From Ascidiaceihabitans sp023955215 (GTDB taxonomy: Bacteria; Pseudomonadota; Alphaproteobacteria; Rhodobacterales; Rhodobacteraceae), in contig CALSPX010000011.1 of the NCBI GenBank assembly GCA_943788345.1, positions 282,760 through 346,759 on the forward strand: a stretch of 64,000 bases of DNA, given 5' to 3'. Shown here piece after piece: positions 27,209 through 35,945 of the stretch (the stretch's first letter is position 1; each line of letters starts with the position of its first letter). Below the pieces are notes generated by a model. That model was not told where the DNA came from. It searched no databases and was given only the letters and a program-made list of their open reading frames with translations. The position numbers were made by a program, and so were the translations under genes.

Positions 27209-27619
27209 TCAAAATTTTCGTGAACCTGCCCTACATGTCCCAGAAAAAACAATAAAATCCTTTGCCGTTGGCCCAAATGCGGATTGTATAAATTTACCCG
27301 TGTAGCGATTAATCTTTAGAGAACCCTGCCAATCTTTTGGGGACCATTCGGTTTTCCCAGCACAGCCTGACAAGTGAATGAGTTCTGTATTATAGGTTGT
27401 TATCTCCGTGTATTCACAAATAGGTGTAAAACTAACAGATGCACCTATCGCTATGCCATCAGTATTCTCTGTTATTAGTACCGAAAAGTCCCCAGTCGTA
27501 TCATGGTAGCCACTATTAGTTTGGGTATAGCGTTCTAAAGTGCATGTTATTGCAATCTCTTTGGCGTAAGCATTTGTAGCAGAAAAAATTATCCATAAAA
27601 TTATCAGCCCAATACGCAC
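27209..27619 (-). CDS. Secreted hypothetical protein
   Basis: A 136-residue protein with a clear signal peptide (MRIGLIILWIIFSATNAYA, cut before KEI). The mature part is beta-rich and has four Cys in a spacing that could form disulfides (ITCTLERY, FTPICEY, SGCAGK, GTCRAG). No family is recognised. It lies between the polymerase-like gene and the zinc-ribbon gene on the same strand and shares their AT-rich composition, so it is island cargo. Confidence 0.6.
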   Translation of the reverse strand: MRIGLIILWIIFSATNAYAKEIAITCTLERYTQTNSGYHDTTGDFSVLITENTDGIAIGASVSFTPICEYTEITTYNTELIHLSGCAGKTEWSPKDWQGSLKINRYTGKFIQSAFGPTAKDFIVFSGTCRAGSRKF

Positions 27620-27873
27620 TTCACAACCTCCATGATTATCACACTAGACTGTCAGTCTATGAGGCGCTCTGCAAATAGATTCGTGCTTCAAAGTTTGTTG
27701 GCTATGCCACTCAAATAGGTCATGAGATCACCTCATTCTTGATGCCGTAGATACTCTGACGTGACACGCCCAGCGCCTAAGGCTGATGATGGTTATAGTG
27801 CCACTAATTGTGTTCTAGCTACAGTATGGGGTGATGATAAGTTTGAAGTGATTGGGACCAAGCGTGAATGAGG

Positions 27874-29355
27874 CTAATAAACTGATGTGCGATCAGACAC
27901 CCAATCTTCTCTCTGAGGTTTATCTTTGAAGACACGGAAGAGTTCTACTTCCTCCAAATGACGCTGGCTTGGTTGACTGGAATCATAACAAGAAGGTAAA
28001 ACTTCTGACCAATCTGCACCCTCATAATCCAGCAAGTCATAATACGCAGTAGTATGCTTAACTCTTGCACCACTTATTCCTGTTACAGCTTCAAAAGCCT
28101 TCTGCATCTCTTCTTTTAAAATGTAATCATAGCCGAATGGAACAATGTAACTATCATGAATTGTTAAGATTGGGCATTTGTAATGATACGTAAACCGCTC
28201 AATTATCTTTGCAGTTATCTGACTATCAACGTACATCAAATTTATACCCGCACCCGATGCAAATGAGTCTGCTATGGGTTCGTGGAGCTGCTTTAATCCA
28301 GCAAGGATTGCGGAGAGTTGACTGTCTGTAAGTTTTTTTTCCCGACTGCCTGATTTAGCTTGGCGTCTAAATGCACGATAAGTTTGGGCTTCGTCATTTG
28401 AATTAATTGCAACGAGCAATAAACTCTTGGCAACAGACCTCATGTCTATTTCAGGATCTAAACCTGCTAGATTTAGCAATATGTAGGGATCCCTATTAAC
28501 CTCCAACCAGTAATCAACTCCCTGTTGAGCATAGAGAATGATGATATGCAGACCAGAGAAGTCTATTTCTGCAGTTAGAATGCTATCAAAGACAATGCGC
28601 ATACGGTATTTCTTGGGACATCTCTGCCACCAACCACCGTAGAACCTACCACCATTATCCCATCTGCTGTTATTAAAAATACGCCTTACAAATTTGTTCT
28701 GCTGGCTAATTTGAAGTGTCATCTTCTTTTTGCCAGAACCAATCGTCAACACTGGAACATCCAAAGTTTCTATATCAATATGGGTAGCGGCTAAGAGTTT
28801 ATTATAATCATAAAGTAGTTGACGCATTCTTTTTACTGCGATGGTATCTTTATAGTCTTCAATGTCCACTTTGTTCTCGTCCCTAAGGACAATTGTCTCT
28901 CTGTCATCATTACTATGGATGCAAAATTGGTGAAACTTAGCCTCATAAAAAAATTCTATTAATTTCTCAGATGGCCACAACCGAGACTGAAATGCAGTGC
29001 CTGAAATGCGATCATTGAAACCTAGTTTCTGGTTCAACAGCCCAACATCTGACAAAGCATTAACAACAGCTATTATCTTTTTACCAATATGTATTTCATT
29101 GTAGCGAGACTTAGATCTGTAAGAATTATTATTTCTACTAAACATTATCTTGAGAGTGGGGTCTGCTAACCATGCCACATACAAGTCCAGCAGTAAGACT
29201 TTCAAATGCTTCTTATTAATTCTCTCATTACCATCAAGGCCAATAAGTAGATTATAAATGTGATTAACAAAGGAGTTCACCTCAGGATAATCAGACCACT
29301 TATGTACATCTAAAGGTCTAGCATTGGTTAGTGATAATGAACTACAAGAAGCCAT
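27874..29355 (-). CDS. Putative divergent family A-fold polymerase (island 1)
   Basis: A 493-residue protein, intact and AT-rich. The C-terminal half has an ordered motif set: NGGRFYGGWW (about 234-243), AEIDFSGLHIIILY (Asp265), DPY (289-291), RSVAK (Arg306, Lys310), and LTIHDSYIVPF (His400-Asp401-Ser402). This matches motif A (DxxxG), motif B (RxxxK) and motif C (HD) of family A DNA polymerases and single-subunit RNA polymerases; HDS is the form used by T7 RNA polymerase. No 3'-5' exonuclease motif is seen in the N-terminal half. The same layout recurs in the island 2 protein at 50865-52223. A polymerase function is inferred; template and product are unknown. Confidence 0.6.
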   Translation of the reverse strand: MASCSSLSLTNARPLDVHKWSDYPEVNSFVNHIYNLLIGLDGNERINKKHLKVLLLDLYVAWLADPTLKIMFSRNNNSYRSKSRYNEIHIGKKIIAVVNALSDVGLLNQKLGFNDRISGTAFQSRLWPSEKLIEFFYEAKFHQFCIHSNDDRETIVLRDENKVDIEDYKDTIAVKRMRQLLYDYNKLLAATHIDIETLDVPVLTIGSGKKKMTLQISQQNKFVRRIFNNSRWDNGGRFYGGWWQRCPKKYRMRIVFDSILTAEIDFSGLHIIILYAQQGVDYWLEVNRDPYILLNLAGLDPEIDMRSVAKSLLLVAINSNDEAQTYRAFRRQAKSGSREKKLTDSQLSAILAGLKQLHEPIADSFASGAGINLMYVDSQITAKIIERFTYHYKCPILTIHDSYIVPFGYDYILKEEMQKAFEAVTGISGARVKHTTAYYDLLDYEGADWSEVLPSCYDSSQPSQRHLEEVELFRVFKDKPQREDWVSDRTSVY

Positions 29356-29594
29356 AATAAGACCTTTATAACAGATACTTAATAGAGATAAGATATAGGA
29401 GTAATCATACCAGAAGTACCACTATAGATAAAGCCGCTATACATTACTAAGACGTTTTTTAACATTGTATAACAAACTGTTGTTTAGCTACAACTTTATA
29501 TGGATAGCTGACTTGAGGTCCCATCATCTTTGATCAGATCTATTTATAAGGACGTTATGCTGAGAAATATTAGACCCTAACATGGAACAAACTT
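29356..29594. promoter_or_regulatory. AT-rich divergent region between the polymerase-like and nuclease-helicase genes
   Basis: These 239 bp are strongly AT-rich and separate two divergent genes, so both promoters must lie here. Features such as TATAACAAACTGTTGTTTAG and several TATA-like runs are visible, but no clear iteron array. It is a candidate origin or control region for the element; this is speculative. Confidence 0.3.
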
Positions 29595-32500
29595 GTGGCT
29601 AAATTTGATCAATTCATTGCAACCCTTGAGCAAGACTTCGGTGAGCAAGGCAAAGGCAAACCCTTTGAGGTCTTCTGTAAGTGGTTCCTAGAGAACGATC
29701 CTGAGTGGTCGAAGAAGGTTGATAAGGTTTGGCTCTGGGATGAATACCCTAACAAGTGGCAAAGGCAGGACTTAGGAACTGACCTCGTATTCAAAGATAA
29801 CGATGGTTTAATCTGGGCTGTGCAAGCCAAGTGTTACTCGGAACATCGAACTACCACAAAAGGCGACATGAACTCCTTCTTGGCTGACACAGGTCGCCCT
29901 GAGGTGGACAGACGCCTATGGCTCCAGACCACCAACAAGATCGAAGCTAAGGCTGAGAAGACGTACAAAGGCCAAGAGAAGCACGTTACGATCGTCAACC
30001 TTAATAACTTCCGTGATGCTCAGATAGATTACCCAAGCTCCTTTGCTGATCTGTACCAAGCGAAAGTTAAGGATAAACCCACACCTGACCCACATCAGGT
30101 CAAAGCCATTGCAGATGTCACTGACGGATTGCAGAAGTCAGACCGTGGTCAAATGATTATGGCTTGTGGCACGGGTAAGACCTTCACCACACTATGGATC
30201 AAAGAAGCCCTTAAGTCAGACACAACACTAGTCCTCCTGCCCTCGCTTGAGCCTTCTTGTCACAAACGATGCGAGAGTGGGCTTGGGCTGGTAATACTGA
30301 CTTTGAGATACTCAACGTCTGCTCAGATAAGTCAGTGGGTAAGAAGACTGAGGACATGGCTCCATCGGATGCCCCTTTTCCTGTAACCTCGGACGTTCAC
30401 GAGATTTCTAAGTTCTTGCAGAAGTCAGGGCCGAAGGTTGTCTTCTGCACCTATCAGTCGTCACAACTGATTGCAGAAGCTCAGATCGACACCAAGTGCC
30501 AACCTTTGATCTAGCTGATAGCTGACGAAGCTCACAGGTGCGCTGGTAAGGCTGATGCTGGCTTTGCTACTATCCTTGATGGTGAGAAGATCAGGGCATC
30601 CAAACGGCTCTTTACGACAGCTACGCCAAGGTACTTCGGTAAGGCCATCAAAGATGCCTCCAAAGCTGCTGACTTGCTGTCATTGGTATGGATGATGAGA
30701 CAGTCTTTGGCCCTGTGATACATCAGCTTACCTTTGGACAAGCTATCCAAGATGAACTTCTGAACGACTACCAAGTTGTCATCGTGGGCGTTGATGAACC
30801 GATGGTTAAGCAATGGATTGAGAACTACGAGATCGTCTCAACAGACCCTGATGAAACCACTGATGCTAGAACACTGGCAGCTAAGATTGGGATGCTCAAG
30901 GCAGTCAAAGACTACGACCTCAAGACGGGTGATCTCGTTCCACAGCCGTGTGTCTGGAGCCAAGCAGTTCTCAGAGGAATTGACGTGATGTTGCTGACCT
31001 GATTGAGCCAGCTAATCGACCTGAAGGAACGTTCCTGTCTGACTACGTCTCAGGTGCATGAAGGCTGGTGATCGTAAGGACAAGATCGACAGACTCAAGG
31101 ACTTAGAAGGTTACGACAGAGGCATCCTGACCAATGCGAGATGCTTGGCTGAGGGTGTTGATGTTCCTTCGCTTGATGGTGTTGCCTTTATTGATCCCGT
31201 GGCAGTCAGGTGGAGATCATTCAGGCTGTTGGTCGTGCCATCAGGAAGGTTCGTGGGGCTAAAGTCCAGAAGAAGGGTACGATTGTTCTGCCTGTCTTCA
31301 TTGAGGATGGGGATGACCATGAGGCATCCATTGAGGCCAGTAACTTCAAGCCTGTCTGGGATGTCCTAAAGGCTCTCAGGGCGCATGATGAAGTGTTGGC
31401 TGATACGTTGGACCAGTACCGCACCAACATGGCTAAGAACGCCTCTCAGAACCGTGAGAGCATCAGTGATAAGATCATCTTTGATCTGCCTGTGTCTGTT
31501 GATGCTGAGTTCTCGTCTGCACTCAGGACTGTGTTGGTCGAGGCAAGTACGGCTTCTTGGGAGTTCTGGTTTGGGTTGTTGGAGCAGTTCAAAGAAGCTG
31601 AGGGTCACTGTCGAGCGCCGCACGGCTTTAAGCTGGATGGGTTCAAGCTTAGGAACGTGGGTTAGCAACCAACGAGCAAGGCAAGTCCGTCTATCCTCAG
31701 AACGAACAACAGAGACTTGATGAACATCGGTTTTAGCTTGGGACATCCTGACCGAGGCTTGGGAGGAAGGCTTCAGCAGAGCTTATCCAGTTCAAAGAAC
31801 TTAGAAGGTCACTGTCGAGTGCACCGAAGGGCTTTAAGCTGGATGGGTTCAAGCTTGGGATTTGGGTTGGCACACAAAGAAGCACTAAGGACAGCATGAC
31901 CCCTGAACGCAAGCAGAGACTTAATGAAATTGGCTTTGTCTGGGACTCTATTACCGAAGCATTGGGAAGTAGCTTTTGAGTTATCTAGCTGCGAGTTCAA
32001 AAAAGCTGAGGGTCATTGCAAGGTGCCCGAGTGTCTATGAGCTGGATGGTTTTCAGCTTGGTACATGGACTGTTGGCATCAAAGACGCAACGAAAATAGC
32101 CATTCGCCTGAACGCAAGCAAAGACTGGATGAACTCGGCTTTGTTTGGGACATCCAAACCGAACGGCTTGGGAAGAAAAGGTTTCATAAACTTCTGCAGT
32201 TCAAAGAGGCTGAAGGCCACTGCAGAGTTGCCAGAGCCTTTGAGCTGGATGGTTTTAGGCTCGGCCTGTGGGTCAAAGAGCAACGGAACCAATCAAGACA
32301 GCTTATCCCCTGAACGTAAGAAGAAGTTAGAAGACATATTGGCTTTGTTTGGGATCCATATACTGCAGACTGGGAAGAAGGTTTCACCAAGCTACTCCAA
32401 TTTAAAGAAACTGAAGGGCATTGCAGAGTAGCTGCGGCCTTTAAGCTTGACGGCTTCCATCTTGGACGTTGGGTTAAACGTTCAAAGGCGCAACTTCGAC

Positions 32501-32775
32501 AACATGTCCCCAGAACGTAAGCAGAGGCTGGATGATATTGGCTTTTATTTGGGACGCCTTAGCAGAAGCTTGGGAAGAAGGTTTTAGCTAAGCTACTTAA
32601 GTTCAAGGAAGCCGAGGGGCACTGTAAGGTGCCTGTGAAGTTTACGCTTGATGGATTTAATCTTGGAACTTGGTGTGCCACCCAAAGAGCGAAAAGAAAC
32701 AGCATGTCCCCCGAACGACAGCAAAGACTAGATGACATAGGCTTCATCTGGGATGCCTCGAAAGACAAAACCTAA
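29595..32775 (+). pseudogene. Nuclease-SF2 helicase with helicase-associated repeats, multiply frameshifted
   Basis: The reading order is clear although broken by at least eight frameshifts. Residues 1-90 form a PD-(D/E)xK nuclease domain (PFEVFCKWF, DLGTDLVF, WAVQAKCY). Walker A (MACGTGKT) comes near residue 190, DEAH (ADEAHRC) near 30531, motif V (TNARCLAEGVDVPS) near 31130 and motif VI (QAVGRAIRK) near 31220. Six helicase-associated repeats follow. Restored length would be about 1050 residues. The combination resembles restriction-like or mobile-element nuclease-helicases. Breaks fall near 30250, 30510, 30680, 30980, 31205 and in nearly every repeat. Confidence 0.85.
31556..32775 (+). repeat. 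Six tandem helicase-associated (HA) domain repeats
   Basis: Six coding repeats of roughly 200 bp begin near 31556, 31745, 31946, 32151, 32354 and 32554. Each encodes a unit like LLQFKEAEGHCRVP, then LDGFKLGxWV, then SPERKQRLDEIGFVWD, the HA domain (a helical DNA-binding module). Copies have diverged at the DNA level but keep the period. Most copies carry single-base indels. Confidence 0.85.
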
Positions 32776-33219
32776 TGGCAATCCAGACCCTCTCGTTCAT
32801 CTCACTTATCCTGCGTCCATACGTGAAGCAGCCCATCAGTACAGACGGCTGGAAGTCCCTCTTTGCTCAGGTTGACCCTACCGTAACTTTGATGGGGAAC
32901 TCATGGCTTTCGGTACGATGTCAGGCCAGGACATGGATAGGATCATCCACGAGCTCATCTCGTTTGGCTACGTAGGTCCCAGATCGAAGGTGATAAGTCT
33001 GACATGGTTGTATCAGACATGTCTCACGGGAACAGATAACTTCCGTCTTGGATTGAGCTTGTGGATGTGAAGTTCTTCGATGAGGATCAACCACCAGTCC
33101 AAGCATGGAAGATGAAGGAATCTGGAGTGTATGATCTCATCAACTTTGAGGCTGACCTAAGTCTGCCAAGGAAAGGCTATCAGTGTGACTGGCCTCCATA
33201 CATCGGCAAGATTCAATGA
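32776..33219 (+). pseudogene. Decayed coding remnant
   Basis: Protein-like stretches occur in shifting frames: a first piece with REAAHQYRRLEVPL character, then FDGELMAFGTMSGQDMDR, then WIELVDVKFFDEDQPPVQAW leading to RKGYQCDWPPYIGKIQ and a stop near 33219. Together they suggest one gene of about 145 residues broken by three or more indels. I do not recognise it. It follows the nuclease-helicase directly and decayed with it. Confidence 0.5.
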
Positions 33220-33243
33220 CCAAGCTATTGGGACGTCTTAACA

Positions 33244-33793
33244 ATGCTAAGATACACCGTCATTCTCATGATCCTCCTGCCAGCTCACAGCCTTTGCTGG
33301 AACAACAGAAAGCACCCTCCAGTACATCTTGGATGTTTACCAAGCTGAATGCGTAGCTTCTCAAAAGGAGTCTATGGAGCCTGTGCCAGAGGGTGAAGAC
33401 CTCAGTGCCGTTAGAATAACGGTTCATGATGACAGCATCTACGAGATCGACATTACTGCTGACGGCAAGAAGGCAACTGTCTTTTACGCCAACCCTTGGT
33501 GTCCACAGATTGGCTCAGGATGGTGTGGTACAGGTGGTTGTCAATCTTATGTGATCGTAGATGGTGTCAGCTTTGAGACTGGCGGGTTTAAGCCTATGTC
33601 AGTTGCAGTCGGTGAAAACAGTGTTGTTGTTATAGTTCCACGTTCAGGCGGTGCTTGCGTCAACACCAATGGTCGAACACCCTCCAATAACGTTAGCTGC
33701 TATTCTGTGGCTGTCTGGGATGATTACTCTAAAACGTTCAACAGCATCGGGTCAGGTGATCCAGTCTTCAAACTAAGTGATTTTAATCCATGA
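33244..33793 (+). pseudogene. Secreted hypothetical protein, frameshifted in the signal peptide
   Basis: From the ATG at 33244 a signal-like MLRYTVILMILLPA is read, then the frame closes. One frame over, TAFAGTTESTLQYILDVYQ continues into an open frame to 33793. A one-base indel near 33283-33288 joins them and gives a typical cleavage site (AFA before G). The mature part of about 165 residues has several Cys (WCPQIGSGWCGTGGCQ) that suggest disulfides. As written only an internal TTG at 33329 could start it. Its stop overlaps the next gene (ATGA). Confidence 0.65.
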
Positions 33794-34250
33794 TCAAACA
33801 TGTTGGCATCATACTGGCAATTACTATGGGGTTTGGCACCCAAGCTTTTGCCCATAGTGGTGGCTTAAACAAACAGGGCTGCCATGCTGGCTCTAAGCCC
33901 TACCACTGCCACAGAGCTCCAAGAAAGCTGTTAAGGCCCCTTCTAGCCCATCCACTCTGAATGGAACTGTAACCCATGTCAGGGATGGAGATACCATAGA
34001 AGTAAATGGAGTAGCCGTCAGGTTGTCAGCATTGGATTGCCCAGAGAACGGCACTCGACAAGGTGACAAAGCAACAAGGATCGCCAAGCAGTTCCAAGGG
34101 TCTCTGGCTCGGTGTGAGCTTACAGGAGCTAAGACCTATGATCGGTTAGTGGGCTACTGTTCGGTAGGTGGCTCTGACTTTGGATTGTACATGATGCAAA
34201 ACTCTTCATGTAAGGTCTGGGAAAAGTACGACGTATGGAACAGGTACTGA
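33790..34250 (+). pseudogene. Secreted thermonuclease (SNase)-like protein, frameshifted
   Basis: The N-terminus is a signal peptide (MIKHVGIILAITMGFGTQAFA) followed by HSGGLNKQGCH and KPYHCHR, a YHYH-like metal-binding module. After a one-base loss near 33920 the next frame reads GTVTHVRDGDTIEVNGVAVR and LSALDCPENGTRQG, a clear staphylococcal-nuclease signature with DGDT and the conserved Pro-Glu. The stop is at 34250. Restored length is about 153 residues. It is coupled to the preceding secreted protein. Confidence 0.75.
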
Positions 34251-34533
34251 GATGGACAACTACCTACACTCTGGCAGAGGTCATATATACTTACCCCGCA
34301 CACCCCCTGTGGCCCATGCACACTGCTGATCCATTGTTTAACATCGGTTTCCAGCATGAGGCCTATCGGCAAGCCAAGCTATCAATAGCATCCAGGTGGT
34401 TAATAACCAGTTCGATTATAGAATGGTGATCGACGCATGATTCCACATGTCCCTCGCCCAGTCTATAACGGACAAACAGTGAGCTACGATACGACTAAGA
34501 TTGCTTGCCTAGGTAGTAACTTTAAGAGGTGCC
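34251..34533. other. Non-coding stretch in island 1 containing a repeat copy
   Basis: No supported gene. Positions 34269-34320 hold one copy of a 52-bp element that recurs at 35391-35441 (see the repeat entries). The rest shows nothing definite. Confidence 0.4.
34269..34320 (+). repeat. Dispersed island 1 repeat, copy 1
   Basis: Begins CTCTGGCAGAGGTC and ends CCCCTGTGGCCCATGCA. It matches 35391-35441 at most positions, with a few indels in the middle. CTCTGGCAGAG is itself self-complementary. The function is unknown. Confidence 0.7.
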
Positions 34534-35082
34534 TCATATCTTCAAACCACGGAAATGACTAAGTTCCCAACTTCTGCAAGAAACCTTTTTTTCCACATCA
34601 GAACAAAAAGTTCGCAATGCTTCATCAAAACTCACCCCCTCAGGTAACCCAAAGTCTTTTATAAGAACTCTACTACCTGTCAATTCTACATTTGGCTCGA
34701 GCCACACGTACATGATGCCGTTATTAGAATACTTCTTTCCGTTCTCATCATAGATGTAAGCTAAAACATGTATTTCAGTAATAATAATATTATCGTATCC
34801 GCTCGAACCCTCACTTATTCTCACATCCACTTGGTCTTTTTCTAAGTTAAAATTCACATAAGCCCTCCCAGAAAAACTTATACCCGAGAAAGTGGTTTGA
34901 TGCTCTTTTATGCAGCTTCGCTTAATTAGCTCATCGGATAAGAGCGGGGAGCTATCATTTTCCATACATAGGCTGACGCCCTTAACAGTGCCTTGGTTGA
35001 ATATTTTCTCAATTTCGTAACAGCCTGAAAGAGCGATCACTGCAGTTAAGGCAAGTACAAGATTAAATTTCGATCTAAGCAT
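34534..35082 (-). CDS. Hypothetical lipoprotein
   Basis: A 182-residue protein with a lipoprotein signal: a basic start, a hydrophobic stretch LVLALTAVIA and lipobox LSGC with Cys at about 21. The mature part is beta-rich (FSGISFSGRAYVNFNL, DVRISEGSSGYDN) and has a further Cys pair near the C-terminus. It is probably anchored in the outer or inner membrane facing the periplasm. No family is recognised. It is AT-rich island cargo. Confidence 0.65.
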   Translation of the reverse strand: MLRSKFNLVLALTAVIALSGCYEIEKIFNQGTVKGVSLCMENDSSPLLSDELIKRSCIKEHQTTFSGISFSGRAYVNFNLEKDQVDVRISEGSSGYDNIIITEIHVLAYIYDENGKKYSNNGIMYVWLEPNVELTGSRVLIKDFGLPEGVSFDEALRTFCSDVEKKVSCRSWELSHFRGLKI

Positions 35083-35164
35083 CTGTTATATTCCGTTGGT
35101 GTCCACATGAGATTATCATCAAGTCACACCATCAACAAACTAATTTCTTAGTTCTGACAGTTCT

Positions 35165-35302
35165 TCATTCAAGACTACATACTTCATAATACACACCCTC
35201 ATAATAACACCCTTCATCCATAAATTCGTAAAATAAAAACGCACCCATTGTTATTAGCCCAGCAAGGCAGACAGCAGTTGCTATCATCATGAACTTAAAC
35301 AT
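35165..35302 (-). CDS. Tiny membrane protein
   Basis: A 45-codon ORF starting at the ATG at 35302 (a second ATG lies directly upstream), with GGAG 5 bp before it. It encodes one membrane helix (MIATAVCLAGLITMGAFLF) and a short acidic, Tyr-rich tail with two Cys. The ribosome site and clean hydrophobic segment support it, but no homology is known. It lies just upstream of the lipoprotein gene on the same strand. Confidence 0.45.
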   Translation of the reverse strand: MFKFMMIATAVCLAGLITMGAFLFYEFMDEGCYYEGVYYEVCSLE

Positions 35303-35390
35303 CATCGCTCCGTAAAGTATCAGATTAATATGACAGGCTCAGCTATCAGCTGCAAACTCGTTGCTTGATCTAAGTGCAATAAATCCTCCC

Positions 35391-35441
35391 CTCTGGCAGA
35401 GGTCGTATATAATAACCCTACGCACCCCTGTGGCCCATGCA
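35391..35441 (+). repeat. Dispersed island 1 repeat, copy 2
   Basis: Second copy of the 34269-34320 element, 1.1 kb away in the same orientation. It lies about 240 bp inside the right att repeat, in a gene-free stretch. Confidence 0.7.
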
Positions 35442-35677
35442 GGCAGCCTAAGCCATCACGTATTACATAACGCTCACTCAGCACTGCGTAAATGAGAGCT
35501 ATTGGACGGTCCCTGTGGAGGGGTTTTCAGAAGGTCAGCGTCAAACATGGCTTCGTGTATTCGCAATGGACACATTTGGTCCACATTGGCACACATCTGA
35601 CAATTGACAGGTAGAAATGACCGTGTGAACAATACGGCGGAATTTAATAAGTCCCTTATTATGTTGGTAGACGCGCT

Positions 35678-35743
35678 AGCGTTGAGGTCGCTGTGGGGTA
35701 ACACCCGTGGAAGTTCGAGTCTTCTCAGCCGCACCAATTGATC
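35678..35743 (+). repeat. Island 1 right attachment repeat (tRNA-Leu 3' copy)
   Basis: Identical to 25582-25647. The 12 bp before it (35665-35676) also match the tRNA, with one extra T between. The 5' acceptor strand is missing, so this is not a functional tRNA. Just upstream is the perfect inverted repeat TAATAAGTCCCTTATTA (around 35647-35663). Confidence 0.92.
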
Positions 35744-35945
35744 TGACATTGTACATATCTAGCATCGCCCTTTGGGTGCGTGAGCGCAGGTATGTGGTCG
35801 TTGAATTCCGCGTAATCAGATGAGTGATCCGCCTTTTGGGCTGGATCATAGGCAGATCCCTAGCTTAGATGTCGTAGAGCTGCCGATTGACTTGATCTGG
35901 AAATAAATACCGTGACTGTGCAATGCCCGACGAAATGGACCTGAA

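Larger units (their letters stand above)
25641..35743. mobile_element. Island 1, a degraded integrative element in tRNA-Leu(GAG)
   Basis: About 10.1 kb bounded by 66-bp direct repeats, with a tyrosine integrase next to the intact tRNA. It is visibly richer in AT than the flanks, especially 27.2-29.6 kb and 34.5-35.4 kb. Contents are a frameshifted integrase, a zinc-ribbon protein, a secreted protein, a polymerase-like protein, a broken nuclease-helicase, two broken secreted proteins, a lipoprotein and a tiny membrane protein. No phage structural, relaxase or conjugation genes are visible. With its integrase broken it is probably immobile. Confidence 0.9.

Noticed and set aside
29410..29430. 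CCACTATAGATA, which resembles the core of a T7 promoter
   Set aside because: It occurs once, the match is short, and no similar sequence is seen before other island genes. It cannot be linked to the polymerase-like protein.
31556..32775. Regular repeats resembling a CRISPR-like array
   Set aside because: The period is about 200 bp, the repeats are coding, diverged and match HA domains; no short identical repeat with unique spacers exists.
35665..35739. A second tRNA-Leu gene
   Set aside because: The 5' acceptor strand is missing and an extra T disturbs the D/anticodon junction, so it is only the att copy.
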